A stretch of DNA of 10,115 bases from an uncultured Chlorobiota bacterium. Lineage in GTDB: Bacteria > Bacteroidota > Kapaibacteriia > OLB7. The stretch covers positions 1 to 10,115 of the forward strand of contig CAMLOB010000097.1 of NCBI GenBank assembly GCA_946481475.1, written 5' to 3'. Below are positions 1 to 6,348 of this stretch, piece by piece. The notes under the pieces were generated by a model. That model was given only the letters and a program-made list of their open reading frames with translations. It was not told the origin of the DNA and made no database searches. The position numbers and the translations under genes are program-made. Position 1 is the first letter of the stretch, and the number at the start of each line of letters is the position of its first letter.

Positions 1-231
1 CTCGCCGACTGGATCGAGCGCGAAGTCGCCTTCCCCAACAGCATGGTCGATCGGATCACACCGGTGACATCGGACGATGATCGGCGGCTGTTGGCGGAGC
101 GCTACGGCGTCCACGACCGCTGGCCCGTGGTATGCGAGCCCTTCACCCAATGGGTCCTGGAGGATCGGTTCGTTGGCGGCGCTGCGGGCCGGCCACCCGT
201 CGAACAGAGCGGAGTGCAACTCGTCGCCGAG
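1..231 (+). other. Mannitol dehydrogenase-family C-terminal-domain segment fused in-frame to the protease
   Basis: Translation in the protease frame gives WIEREVAFPNSMVDRITPVT, then WPVVCEPFTQWVLEDRFV, then GRPPVEQSGVQLV. This run (FPNSMVDRI, CEPFxQWVxED, VEQxGVQLV) is the hallmark order of the mannitol/fructuronate dehydrogenase (MtlK/UxuB-type) C-terminal domain, a cytoplasmic NAD-dependent enzyme. In that family the next stretch is usually a VxxYE segment leading to KLRLLN and a catalytic-lysine region; here VQLV (214-225) passes directly into AEVSSVYERDV and protease sequence. The join lies at about 214-250, where both families show a similar V..V..YE pattern, so it cannot be placed to the base. 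The recognition comes from remembered family motifs. Only a fragment is present, so no dehydrogenase activity is expected from this part. Confidence 0.75.
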
Positions 232-2157
232 GTCAGCTCGGTCTACGAGCGTGACGTGCAGACGCAGTTGACGGTCTCCCACATGAAGATCTGGACGAGC
301 ACTTCCGCCGAGGGATATCCCTACAAGGAGGCGACAGTGATGTCGGTCTCGCTGCGGGAGACGAAGGATTACTGGAATCTGGAGGAGAACAAGCAGATCC
401 CGCACGCCATCGCTCACACCTTCAGCGGCAAGCCGTGGGTCAACCCGATCGGCATCGCCTATCTGGACGTCCTCTGTCCGCAGCAACTCAATAACCGGGC
501 CGACCCGCAAGGGGCCTACAGCGCGATCACGCTGACGAACTCGGCACGCGACCGCCGTGTGGTGGCCCACGAGACCGGACACAACGTCGGCGCCAACCAC
601 ACGCATCATTGCGGATGGCCGATTCCGGGGGGACCGGGACCGATCGACAAGTGTGCTCCGGCCGAGGGGGGTTCCTGCTTCACGGCGACCGAGCAGCAGG
701 TCGGGACGATCATGAGCTACTGCTCGCAGTCCGAACTGAAGTTCCACCCGCTGGTGATCGACAAGATGAAGGAGCGGATCGAGAAGGCCTCCTGTCTGAT
801 CGCCGCCAAGAAACTTCTGATCCAGCCGAATCTGGTCATCTTCCCGAACGAAGAGCAAGGAGTACCACGCGACACGATTCTGGAGACATTCTTCAGGAAC
901 ATCGGGCAGTTCGATCCGATCGAAGTGGCCGAAGTCGTCCGCACCGGCGACCATAATGACGAGTTCGAGATTCTGGAGGGAATGCCCCCCTTCACGTTGC
1001 AGCCGAACGAGAGCAAGCTGATCAAGGTCCGGTTCAAGGCGAGCATCACCGAGGGGGCGCAGATGAAGCTGGTCTATAAGCACAACGGTCTGAACCCGTC
1101 GGTTGAGGTGACGTTCGAGGGGTATGCGAGCAACTTCAAGCCGGTGATGACCTTCAAGAACGACTTCACGCATATCGACTGGGGAGATCGTTTTATCGGA
1201 ACGCGGAACGATACGGTCCAGGAGAATCTGTACCTGAATCTTGGTGTCGACGGCAGCACGCCGGAACAGACCGCGACGCTGTACATTACCGATACCAGAA
1301 TCGAGGGGCCGGACAAACTGGACTTCCAGTTGATTGAAGGGACGGCACCGATCCAGCTTGGGGGGCTTGAAACCAAAACGGCCGCTCTCCGGTTTGCACC
1401 GGAGACTCCCGGCGATAAACTTGCCTGGCTCGTTGTGGAGAGCAACTCCGAAGGTATTCCCGGTACGCTCGACAGTCTGAAACTGACGGGAGTGGGAACA
1501 GTGGGACCGATCATGCAGCTTGCCGTTCCGGATCTGCTCATTGACTTCGGTGATGTAGAAAAGGGAAGCCCGGCGGTTGTGAGGGATTATGCGGACTTCT
1601 TCTACAATGCCGGTCTGGCCCCTCTGACATATTACTCAGGGTTGACGGTAACGCAAGGAGAAGAGGATATCTTTGTTGCAGGTACGTTCTCGAATGACCT
1701 GTTGCCGGGAGAATCCGATCCGTTGCAGTTTACCTTCTTCCCGTTACCTACGCATACGCTGGGATTAAAGCAGGCGAAGTTTGTCGTGATTGCAGATGAT
1801 GCGAATTTCAATGAGATCAGCAATGATACCATATACCTCGTAGGGAATGTTATTGCTCCCAGCTCGGTTCCTGATAACATCGAACCGGACGAGTTCTTCT
1901 ACGTAACGGAGAACCCGACCGCCGGAAGCGAGGTCTCCTTCTTCCTTGCGCCGCGCGAGGACGAGGTGGGGGAGATCTTCATCGCAAGTCTGCTGGACCT
2001 GAACGGACGCGAGGTCTGGCGGCAGGTCGGACAGTTCCGGAGCGGTGCGGGGGATACGTGGCGGATCGATACGAAAGGGCAGCCATCCGGAGCCTACTAC
2101 ATCCGCGTCTCCACCACCGACGGCATTCGTGCGCGGAAGGTGATGGTGGCGAGGTAA
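1..2157 (+). CDS. Chimeric ORF: mannitol-dehydrogenase-like start fused to reprolysin-like zinc metalloprotease with T9SS sorting domain (5' partial)
   Basis: The frame is open from base 1, so the true start lies outside the window; the first in-frame ATG is at 43 and residue numbers count from it. Residues before about 62 match the mannitol dehydrogenase family, not a protease. From about residue 62 (VYERDV, then KIWT) it reads as a metzincin peptidase. The zinc site HETGHNVGANH (H176, E177, H180, H186) fits HExxHxxGxxH exactly, and TIMSYC (M224) is the Met-turn. Three Ig-like/ASH-type beta-sandwich repeats follow at about 260-362, 367-486 and 490-608. The last roughly 85 residues (ENPTAG, LDLNGREVW, GAYYIRV, basic end KVMVAR) form a T9SS type-A sorting domain. 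Such proteins normally carry a Sec signal peptide and propeptide; neither is visible, and the space where they should be is taken by the dehydrogenase piece. The catalytic and tail assignments are firm; whether the fusion is real is not. Stop TAA at 2155-2157, followed by a terminator. Confidence 0.85.
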   Translation, partial: LADWIEREVAFPNSMVDRITPVTSDDDRRLLAERYGVHDRWPVVCEPFTQWVLEDRFVGGAAGRPPVEQSGVQLVAEVSSVYERDVQTQLTVSHMKIWTSTSAEGYPYKEATVMSVSLRETKDYWNLEENKQIPHAIAHTFSGKPWVNPIGIAYLDVLCPQQLNNRADPQGAYSAITLTNSARDRRVVAHETGHNVGANHTHHCGWPIPGGPGPIDKCAPAEGGSCFTATEQQVGTIMSYCSQSELKFHPLVIDKMKERIEKASCLIAAKKLLIQPNLVIFPNEEQGVPRDTILETFFRNIGQFDPIEVAEVVRTGDHNDEFEILEGMPPFTLQPNESKLIKVRFKASITEGAQMKLVYKHNGLNPSVEVTFEGYASNFKPVMTFKNDFTHIDWGDRFIGTRNDTVQENLYLNLGVDGSTPEQTATLYITDTRIEGPDKLDFQLIEGTAPIQLGGLETKTAALRFAPETPGDKLAWLVVESNSEGIPGTLDSLKLTGVGTVGPIMQLAVPDLLIDFGDVEKGSPAVVRDYADFFYNAGLAPLTYYSGLTVTQGEEDIFVAGTFSNDLLPGESDPLQFTFFPLPTHTLGLKQAKFVVIADDANFNEISNDTIYLVGNVIAPSSVPDNIEPDEFFYVTENPTAGSEVSFFLAPREDEVGEIFIASLLDLNGREVWRQVGQFRSGAGDTWRIDTKGQPSGAYYIRVSTTDGIRARKVMVAR

Positions 2158-2193
2158 CCTTGATCCGCCGCTGTGTGTAGATATGACATCAGC

Positions 2194-2238
2194 AAAACCA
2201 CGCCCGCCTGAACTTCGTCTCAGGCGGGCGTGTTGTTC
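2194..2238 (+). terminator. Intrinsic terminator after the metalloprotease gene
   Basis: A perfect 13-bp GC-rich stem, CACGCCCGCCTGA (2199-2211) against TCAGGCGGGCGTG (2220-2232), encloses an 8-nt loop. It is followed by a T-rich tail (TTGTTC) and preceded by AAAA, so it could also work in the opposite direction. It lies 41 nt past the protease stop and ends the transcript before the lipoprotein gene. The rest of the 2158-2327 gap shows only an AT-rich patch at about 2290-2312, with no confident promoter. Confidence 0.85.
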
Positions 2239-2327
2239 ATAAGAAGCTGCAAAAGTTCCGTCCATGCTGTTCGTCGCAGCCCGGGCGTTGCGAAAACTAT
2301 AACGATACTATCCAGACGGTTCTTATT

Positions 2328-3320
2328 ATGAGTTCAGGATTCCGTACATCGTTCTCTTTTATTCTTCCCTCCCTTTGTCTGTCTTTCCTCCTGACATCCT
2401 GCACCACCGACCCCACCTTCGACGAACGAAGCGTCGAGGTGCGGACGTTTGATCTTCCGCCGCTCGATCCTTCCGAGGGACACTATGAACTCTGGTTCAG
2501 CTATCCGGATGATCCGGTCGGGGGGAAGCGGCTTGCGGTGCAGCACGGGGATGCCCTCTATGTCAGCATGGGAAAGTTTACCGTCGACGCCGACGGGACG
2601 GTGCGGGGGATCGGCGGCGGCGCTCCCTCGTTTGTTGTTCCGTCCGGCTATAACCCCGGTCTGCTTGCCGATGCGATCCTGACGGTGGAGAATCCAGGGG
2701 ATGATGATGACGTTCCGTCCGGTCGCTTCCTGGCCGGGACCTTTACCGGGACCGAAAGTCTGGGGGAGGCGATTCTGACGATGGGGGGCTTCGATGCGTT
2801 CGGCGCGGCGTTCGACAGCACGAATCTTTCCGGAACCTACCGGCTGATGACGCCGAGCACGGCGGCGACCGATGATGAGAACGAGGGACTCTGGTTTGTC
2901 GACCTGATCGGTCGAGCCAGCCTCGGTCTGCGGAATCATCCGATCAATACCGAAAACGAAGGCTGGACCTACGAGTCGTGGCTGGTGCGGGATGTCGGCG
3001 GAAACCTTGAGTACATTTCGCTGGGGACATTCGATAAAGCCGATTCGCTCGACGCGAACGGCGCCGGTCCGAATGCCGGACCCGATCCCGTTCCGTTCGA
3101 GGCGCCGGGTGAAGATTTCGTGCAGGGGACCGTCCGGGTGCTGAACGACGGCACCTATAACGTCCTGATATCGTTGCAGCCGAAAGAGCTTTCGATGGTT
3201 CGTCCCTTTCGTCCGCTGCTGATGGGGCCGCCGATTCCGAACGGACACGATCCGATCGATGCGGTGCAGATGACGATTGCGCCGGGACTTCCGGCGGTGG
3301 AGATCACGGTCGATCGGTGA
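2328..3320 (+). CDS. Putative lipoprotein with two anti-sigma-like (RskA-type) modules
   Basis: The 330-residue product begins with a lipoprotein signal: hydrophobic residues 9-22 and lipobox LTSC with the acceptor Cys at C25, so it is probably anchored in the envelope and faces the periplasm or cell surface. The mature part holds two similar modules. Module 1 has YELWF (53-57) then YVSMGKFTVDADG (78-90); module 2 has YESWLV (215-220) then YISLGTF (229-235). Each is followed by a beta-rich stretch (AILTVENPGDDDD at 116-128; YNVLISLQP at 277-285). The YxxW...VSxGxF pattern resembles the extracytoplasmic C-terminal domain of RskA-type anti-sigma factors, but no transmembrane helix or zinc-binding N-terminal domain is present, so a regulatory role should not be assumed. 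There is no obvious Shine-Dalgarno before ATG 2328, but the lipobox fits this start well. It is separated from the protease gene by a terminator and followed 115 nt later by the beta-propeller gene. Function unknown. Confidence 0.85.
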   Translation: MSSGFRTSFSFILPSLCLSFLLTSCTTDPTFDERSVEVRTFDLPPLDPSEGHYELWFSYPDDPVGGKRLAVQHGDALYVSMGKFTVDADGTVRGIGGGAPSFVVPSGYNPGLLADAILTVENPGDDDDVPSGRFLAGTFTGTESLGEAILTMGGFDAFGAAFDSTNLSGTYRLMTPSTAATDDENEGLWFVDLIGRASLGLRNHPINTENEGWTYESWLVRDVGGNLEYISLGTFDKADSLDANGAGPNAGPDPVPFEAPGEDFVQGTVRVLNDGTYNVLISLQPKELSMVRPFRPLLMGPPIPNGHDPIDAVQMTIAPGLPAVEITVDR

Positions 3321-3323
3321 GAA

Positions 3324-3352
3324 GGAATCCGGTGCGAAGGGAAACGGATTCC
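3324..3352 (+). terminator. Stem-loop just after the lipoprotein gene, possible weak terminator
   Basis: A perfect 8-bp stem, GGAATCCG (3324-3331) with CGGATTCC (3345-3352), and a 13-nt loop start 4 nt after the lipoprotein stop. The tail (GTCCGTTTCGGGTT) is only mildly T-rich, so it may be a weak terminator, an mRNA-end stabiliser or a chance palindrome. It lies upstream of the chosen start of the beta-propeller gene. Confidence 0.35.
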
Positions 3353-3435
3353 GTCCGTTTCGGGTTATGCAGGTGAATATGCAGATGAAATCGTGTTCGG
3401 TTTTCAGGATATCGTTCGTTCAACGGGTTGTGTTC

Positions 3436-5541
3436 ATGATTGAGGAAAAGAGCATCATTGCACCGGTTTCGTTGTCCACGCTTATAGTGATATGCGCTCT
3501 TGCCCTGATCTCTTCTTCAGCAGATGCCCAGCCGTTCCGCTATGAGATTCGTCCGTTTGATGTGGAGGAGGCGCCGTTCGGACTTCTGCTGAATCCGTTT
3601 GCAGGAGGACTCGACCTGACGCGGATCGGATTGCTGGATGTGGACGGGGACGGCGATCCCGACCTTTTTTCCCTGAACATCAGCGAGCATCTTCGCTTCT
3701 ATCGGAATGAAGGGGCCGGCGTCTTTCGTCGCGAAATCCTGAGCCGCTGGGAGTCGGCTCCGCTCCGGAGCTGGTTCCGTCTGGCCGATATCGATGCGGA
3801 CGGCGACGCCGACCTTTTTACCTCGGGAGAACGCTCCGAGTTGCTGATCCTCCGGAACATCGGATCGAACGCCGAGCCGACGTTTGCCCCTGCCGATACG
3901 CTTCGTCAGGATGACGGAACAGTGATCTATTCCGAGCAGTTGACCGTTCCGACCTTTGCCGACATCGATGCGGATGAAGATCTGGATCTCTTCAGCGGGA
4001 ATGTCGACGGAACGATTACCTACTACGAAAACACCGGCACGAAGGAGAACTATCAGTTTCTCTTCCGCTCGCGCAGATTCGAGGGACTGCTGGTCCTTTC
4101 TCCTGCCGGAACCGAACGGGTGAAGGATGACCGGTCGACGAGCAGCGCACGCCACGGTGCAAGTGTTCTGGATTTTGTTGATCTGGACGGGGATCTCGAT
4201 CTTGATATCCTCTTCGGCGATTTCTTCACCGAAAAACTCCTCCATTTCGAGAACCGCGGAACCCGGTTCGTTCCCGATTTCGACACGCTCTGGGTCGACT
4301 CCGCATTCTTCCCGAACGGTGATATTGTGGAGAGCGTCGGCTTCAATCAGGCGGTCTCCGGTGATCTCGACGAGGATGGCGATTTCGACGTGATCGTCTC
4401 CTCTCTCTGGGCCTCGGCCTCAAGTCGACCGGTGGATCTCTATATGAATCAGGGGGGGCCGACCGAACCGCTGATGCGCCGGGTGAGCACGAACCCGACA
4501 AGCGAAATCGATGCCGGGCGACTTGCCGCACCGGTCCGGCTGGAGGATGATGAACGCCGGGGTGTTCTGGTCGGTTCGGAGGATGGTTCGGTCAACTGGT
4601 ATCGACTCGATGAAGAGGGGGGAAGGACTGTGATGGAACTCTCCCGACGTTTTGTTCTGAACGGACTCACGCTGGCGGCTCCGGCCACGGGCGACCTCGA
4701 CAACGACGGAAAGGCCGAGGTGGTCATCGGCAAGGGGGATGCGCTCGACGGGACGACGCTGCGACTCTACAGGTTCGAGGGGGATGATCTCGTTCGCCAA
4801 TCCTGGCAACTCGATACCAGCTTCAACGTTGCCCGGAGCAGCGCCTCGCCGACGCTGGGGGATATCGACGGGGATGACGATCTCGATCTGCTGGTCGGCG
4901 CACGGAACGGACGGTTCTATCTCTTCCGGAACGTCGGTTCTCCTTCTTCACCGATCTTTGAAGTTCAAACTCCGCCGGCTCCGTTCGATACGCTCGATCT
5001 CGGAGCCGACGCCGCTCCCCGGTTTGCGGACCTGGACGGAGATAGCGATCCGGACCTTATCGTCGGAGGACGGGGGAGCGAGACGCTCGACTTCGATACG
5101 CTTTTCTTCTGGGTCAACGACGGAGGCGCATTCCGCGAAGACCCCGCCTGGCCGCCGATGGCCGTTGCACGGAATCCGGTTCCGCTTTACCTGAAGGTTC
5201 GTGAAGGATATTTCCTTCTGGTCGGTACGCGTCCCGGCGGACTTCTCGCCTTTGCCGACACTACCGGAAGTTCCTCTGTCCGGGAGGGGAGAGAGGGAGA
5301 GCGTGCGGAGGCATCGATCCGCCTGGTGCTGGCCGAAGGAGAGGGCCGACTTCAATGGAGCGGACTGCAGAAGGGGAGGACGGAGTTTGTGCTGGTCGGT
5401 CTTCCGGGACGTGAGTATGGACGCTACAGACTGGAGGGAAGAAGCGGAAGCCTGAACATTCGGCTTGATGAACTGCCGGAGGGGATCTATCTGTGGCGGG
5501 GAGAGGGGATCGGCAGCGGTTCGTTCATTCTCCTGCGATAA
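3436..5541 (+). CDS. Secreted FG-GAP/VCBS-repeat beta-propeller protein with probable T9SS-like C-terminal domain
   Basis: ATG 3436 gives a 701-residue protein with a good Sec signal peptide: hydrophobic core at about 13-25, then SSSADA before Q32, with cleavage predicted after A31. The frame extends upstream to an ATG at 3277, but that start overlaps the lipoprotein gene and buries the signal; ATGs at 3367, 3379 and 3385 are possible alternatives. The body is built of repeats carrying a Ca-binding-like DxDxDGDxD loop followed by a hydrophobic strand and Y/F-x-N-x-G, as in LDVDGDGDPDLF, ADIDADGDADLF and GDIDGDDDLDLL. This is the FG-GAP/VCBS (integrin-alpha-like) propeller signature, used in binding or adhesion rather than catalysis. 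A charged linker (about 615-630, REGREGERAE) leads to a final roughly 70-residue beta-rich domain (FVLVGLPGREYGRYRL, LPEGIYLWRGEG, SFILLR) resembling a divergent T9SS type-A sorting domain. It is therefore predicted to be exported to the surface or medium; the ligand is unknown. Confidence 0.85.
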   Translation: MIEEKSIIAPVSLSTLIVICALALISSSADAQPFRYEIRPFDVEEAPFGLLLNPFAGGLDLTRIGLLDVDGDGDPDLFSLNISEHLRFYRNEGAGVFRREILSRWESAPLRSWFRLADIDADGDADLFTSGERSELLILRNIGSNAEPTFAPADTLRQDDGTVIYSEQLTVPTFADIDADEDLDLFSGNVDGTITYYENTGTKENYQFLFRSRRFEGLLVLSPAGTERVKDDRSTSSARHGASVLDFVDLDGDLDLDILFGDFFTEKLLHFENRGTRFVPDFDTLWVDSAFFPNGDIVESVGFNQAVSGDLDEDGDFDVIVSSLWASASSRPVDLYMNQGGPTEPLMRRVSTNPTSEIDAGRLAAPVRLEDDERRGVLVGSEDGSVNWYRLDEEGGRTVMELSRRFVLNGLTLAAPATGDLDNDGKAEVVIGKGDALDGTTLRLYRFEGDDLVRQSWQLDTSFNVARSSASPTLGDIDGDDDLDLLVGARNGRFYLFRNVGSPSSPIFEVQTPPAPFDTLDLGADAAPRFADLDGDSDPDLIVGGRGSETLDFDTLFFWVNDGGAFREDPAWPPMAVARNPVPLYLKVREGYFLLVGTRPGGLLAFADTTGSSSVREGREGERAEASIRLVLAEGEGRLQWSGLQKGRTEFVLVGLPGREYGRYRLEGRSGSLNIRLDELPEGIYLWRGEGIGSGSFILLR
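3634..5061 (+). repeat. Array of about eight FG-GAP/VCBS protein repeats plus one degenerate copy
   Basis: The acidic loops start near residues 67, 118, 176, 249, 310, 419, 475 and 531 (nucleotides about 3634, 3787, 3961, 4180, 4363, 4690, 4858 and 5026). A ninth copy near residue 366 has lost the loop (LEDDERRGVLVGSEDGS) but keeps the strand pattern. Spacing is 50-73 residues, as expected for propeller blades. The last two are exactly 168 nt apart from their predecessors, while earlier ones are irregular. This is protein-level repetition; the DNA copies are diverged. Confidence 0.8.
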
Positions 5542-5608
5542 GGGGCCGGATCGGCGATCCCTTCGTATCTTCGTTTCGTTTTCGTCCAATCAACTGTGAT
5601 TTCCGCTG

Positions 5609-6112
5609 ATGTCTCTGGGTATTCTTGAAGAGCCTCGCACGTTTCCGCCGAAAACCTTCTTTCTCGCCGTCTGGTTCGTCACACTCGGCTTCGGAGTCTT
5701 CGGTATGGTCGTTGCCGAGACCTGGAGCATACCGTTTCTGGTCTGGACGGCGGTGACGATTGTCGCCTTTCGCCAGATATGGACGACACGGTGGGTGCAG
5801 GTTGATCGGGAGGGGATTCGTGTGCGGAACCTTGCGCAACGGGGGCGGGAGATGAACTGGAGTGATATTACCGATCTGAATGAACGGGAGATTCCGGTCA
5901 GGAAGGGGAAGTTCTTCGTGGTGATGAAGCTGACCGGGGAGATGAAACATCAACCGGGACGAAGGACCACAATTGTGGTGGACAGCGATACGGACGGGTT
6001 CGAGGTGTTGCGGGAGGTGATCCGGGGAATGGTCGGGACGGAATCGGAGATCGTATCACGGGACACGGATCTGACGGATCTGACGGATCGGAACGGATCG
6101 GAACGGATATAG
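5609..6112 (+). CDS. Small membrane protein with two N-terminal helices and a PH-like domain
   Basis: A 167-residue protein. Two hydrophobic segments (about 16-37 and 40-57) separated by ETWS form a helical hairpin, followed by a soluble beta-rich domain at about 62-142: WVQVDREGIRVRN, MNWSDITDL, FFVVMKL, then a final helix FEVLREVIRGM. Two helices followed by V-D-x-x-G-I and a W-x-D-I strand is the layout of bacterial PH-domain membrane proteins, which sit in the inner membrane with the PH part in the cytoplasm; the family assignment is moderate. The last 16 residues (from about 152: DTDLTDLTDRNGSERI) come from a short DNA tandem repeat and look like a non-essential tail. ATG 5609 has no strong Shine-Dalgarno, which is common in the Bacteroidota. 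It lies 67 nt after the propeller gene and could share its transcript. Function unknown. Confidence 0.75.
   Translation: MSLGILEEPRTFPPKTFFLAVWFVTLGFGVFGMVVAETWSIPFLVWTAVTIVAFRQIWTTRWVQVDREGIRVRNLAQRGREMNWSDITDLNEREIPVRKGKFFVVMKLTGEMKHQPGRRTTIVVDSDTDGFEVLREVIRGMVGTESEIVSRDTDLTDLTDRNGSERI
6065..6108 (+). repeat. Short tandem repeat at the 3' end of the PH-like membrane protein gene
   Basis: ACGGAT recurs at 6065, 6074, 6083, 6093 and 6103, spaced 9, 9, 10 and 10 nt, with units ACGGATCTG twice, ACGGATCGGA twice and a partial fifth. The two 9-nt units add DLT in-frame; the change to 10-nt units shifts phase, giving DRNGSERI and the stop at 6110-6112. This looks like slippage expansion at a gene end. 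Confidence 0.8.
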
Positions 6113-6150
6113 GAAGGATGTCAGAGGGTGTCTCAAAAGTAGCCTGTGTG

Positions 6151-6175
6151 CTCTGTGGTCTGAGCAATCACAGAG
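6151..6175 (+). terminator. Stem-loop downstream of the PH-like membrane protein gene
   Basis: CTCTGTGGT (6151-6159) pairs with ATCACAGAG (6167-6175) as a 9-bp stem with one G-T pair and a 7-nt loop. It begins 38 nt after the stop at 6112. No T tract follows, so it is a weak terminator candidate at best, but it lies in the right place between convergent genes. Confidence 0.3.
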
Positions 6176-6199
6176 AAGTATCAGGGAAATGCTCTACCG

Positions 6200-6235
6200 C
6201 TTGGTGATTCTTCGTGCTCTTGGTGACTTGGTGGT
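6200..6235 (+). repeat. CTTGGTG-type approximate tandem repeat
   Basis: Four approximate units of 8-10 nt follow each other: CTTGGTGATT, CTTCGTGCT, CTTGGTGA, CTTGGTGGT. A complementary block of the same family, CACCAAGG, CACCAGGTGC, CACGAAG, CCACACAGA, lies at about 6282-6316, so the two arms can pair across the element centre. A related ACGCAAAG-type array (read on the - strand) occurs at 6971-7003. Confidence 0.65.
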
Positions 6236-6348
6236 AGATCTCACCATCCGCCGCGGTCTTTGATGCGCCGTGGCGTGCGGACACCAAGGGCACCAGGTGC
6301 CACGAAGCCACACAGACTTCTGCAATTCGAGACTTTTAAGAAACCTTC

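Noticed and set aside
2286..2312. Possible promoter before the lipoprotein gene (TTGCGA, TATAAC/TACTAT)
   Set aside because: No pair of boxes has acceptable spacing (TTGCGA to TACTAT is 12 nt), and no clear Bacteroidota-type -7 TAnnTTTG box is seen.
3277..3435. Upstream-extended start of the beta-propeller gene
   Set aside because: It overlaps the lipoprotein end and adds an arginine-rich leader before the signal peptide; ATG 3436 gives a normal Sec signal.
5548..5560. Hairpin GGATC-GGC-GATCC after the beta-propeller gene
   Set aside because: The stem is only 5 bp and the following pyrimidine-rich DNA is broken by G and A, so it is too weak to call a terminator.
6126..6140. Complete insertion sequence suggested by GGGTGTCTCAAAAGT
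   Set aside because: No transposase frame exists between the inverted ends; only a non-autonomous or relic element is possible.
6200..6316. Possible CRISPR-like repeats
   Set aside because: The units are 8-10 nt, degenerate and contiguous or inverted, with no uniform spacers and no cas genes nearby.
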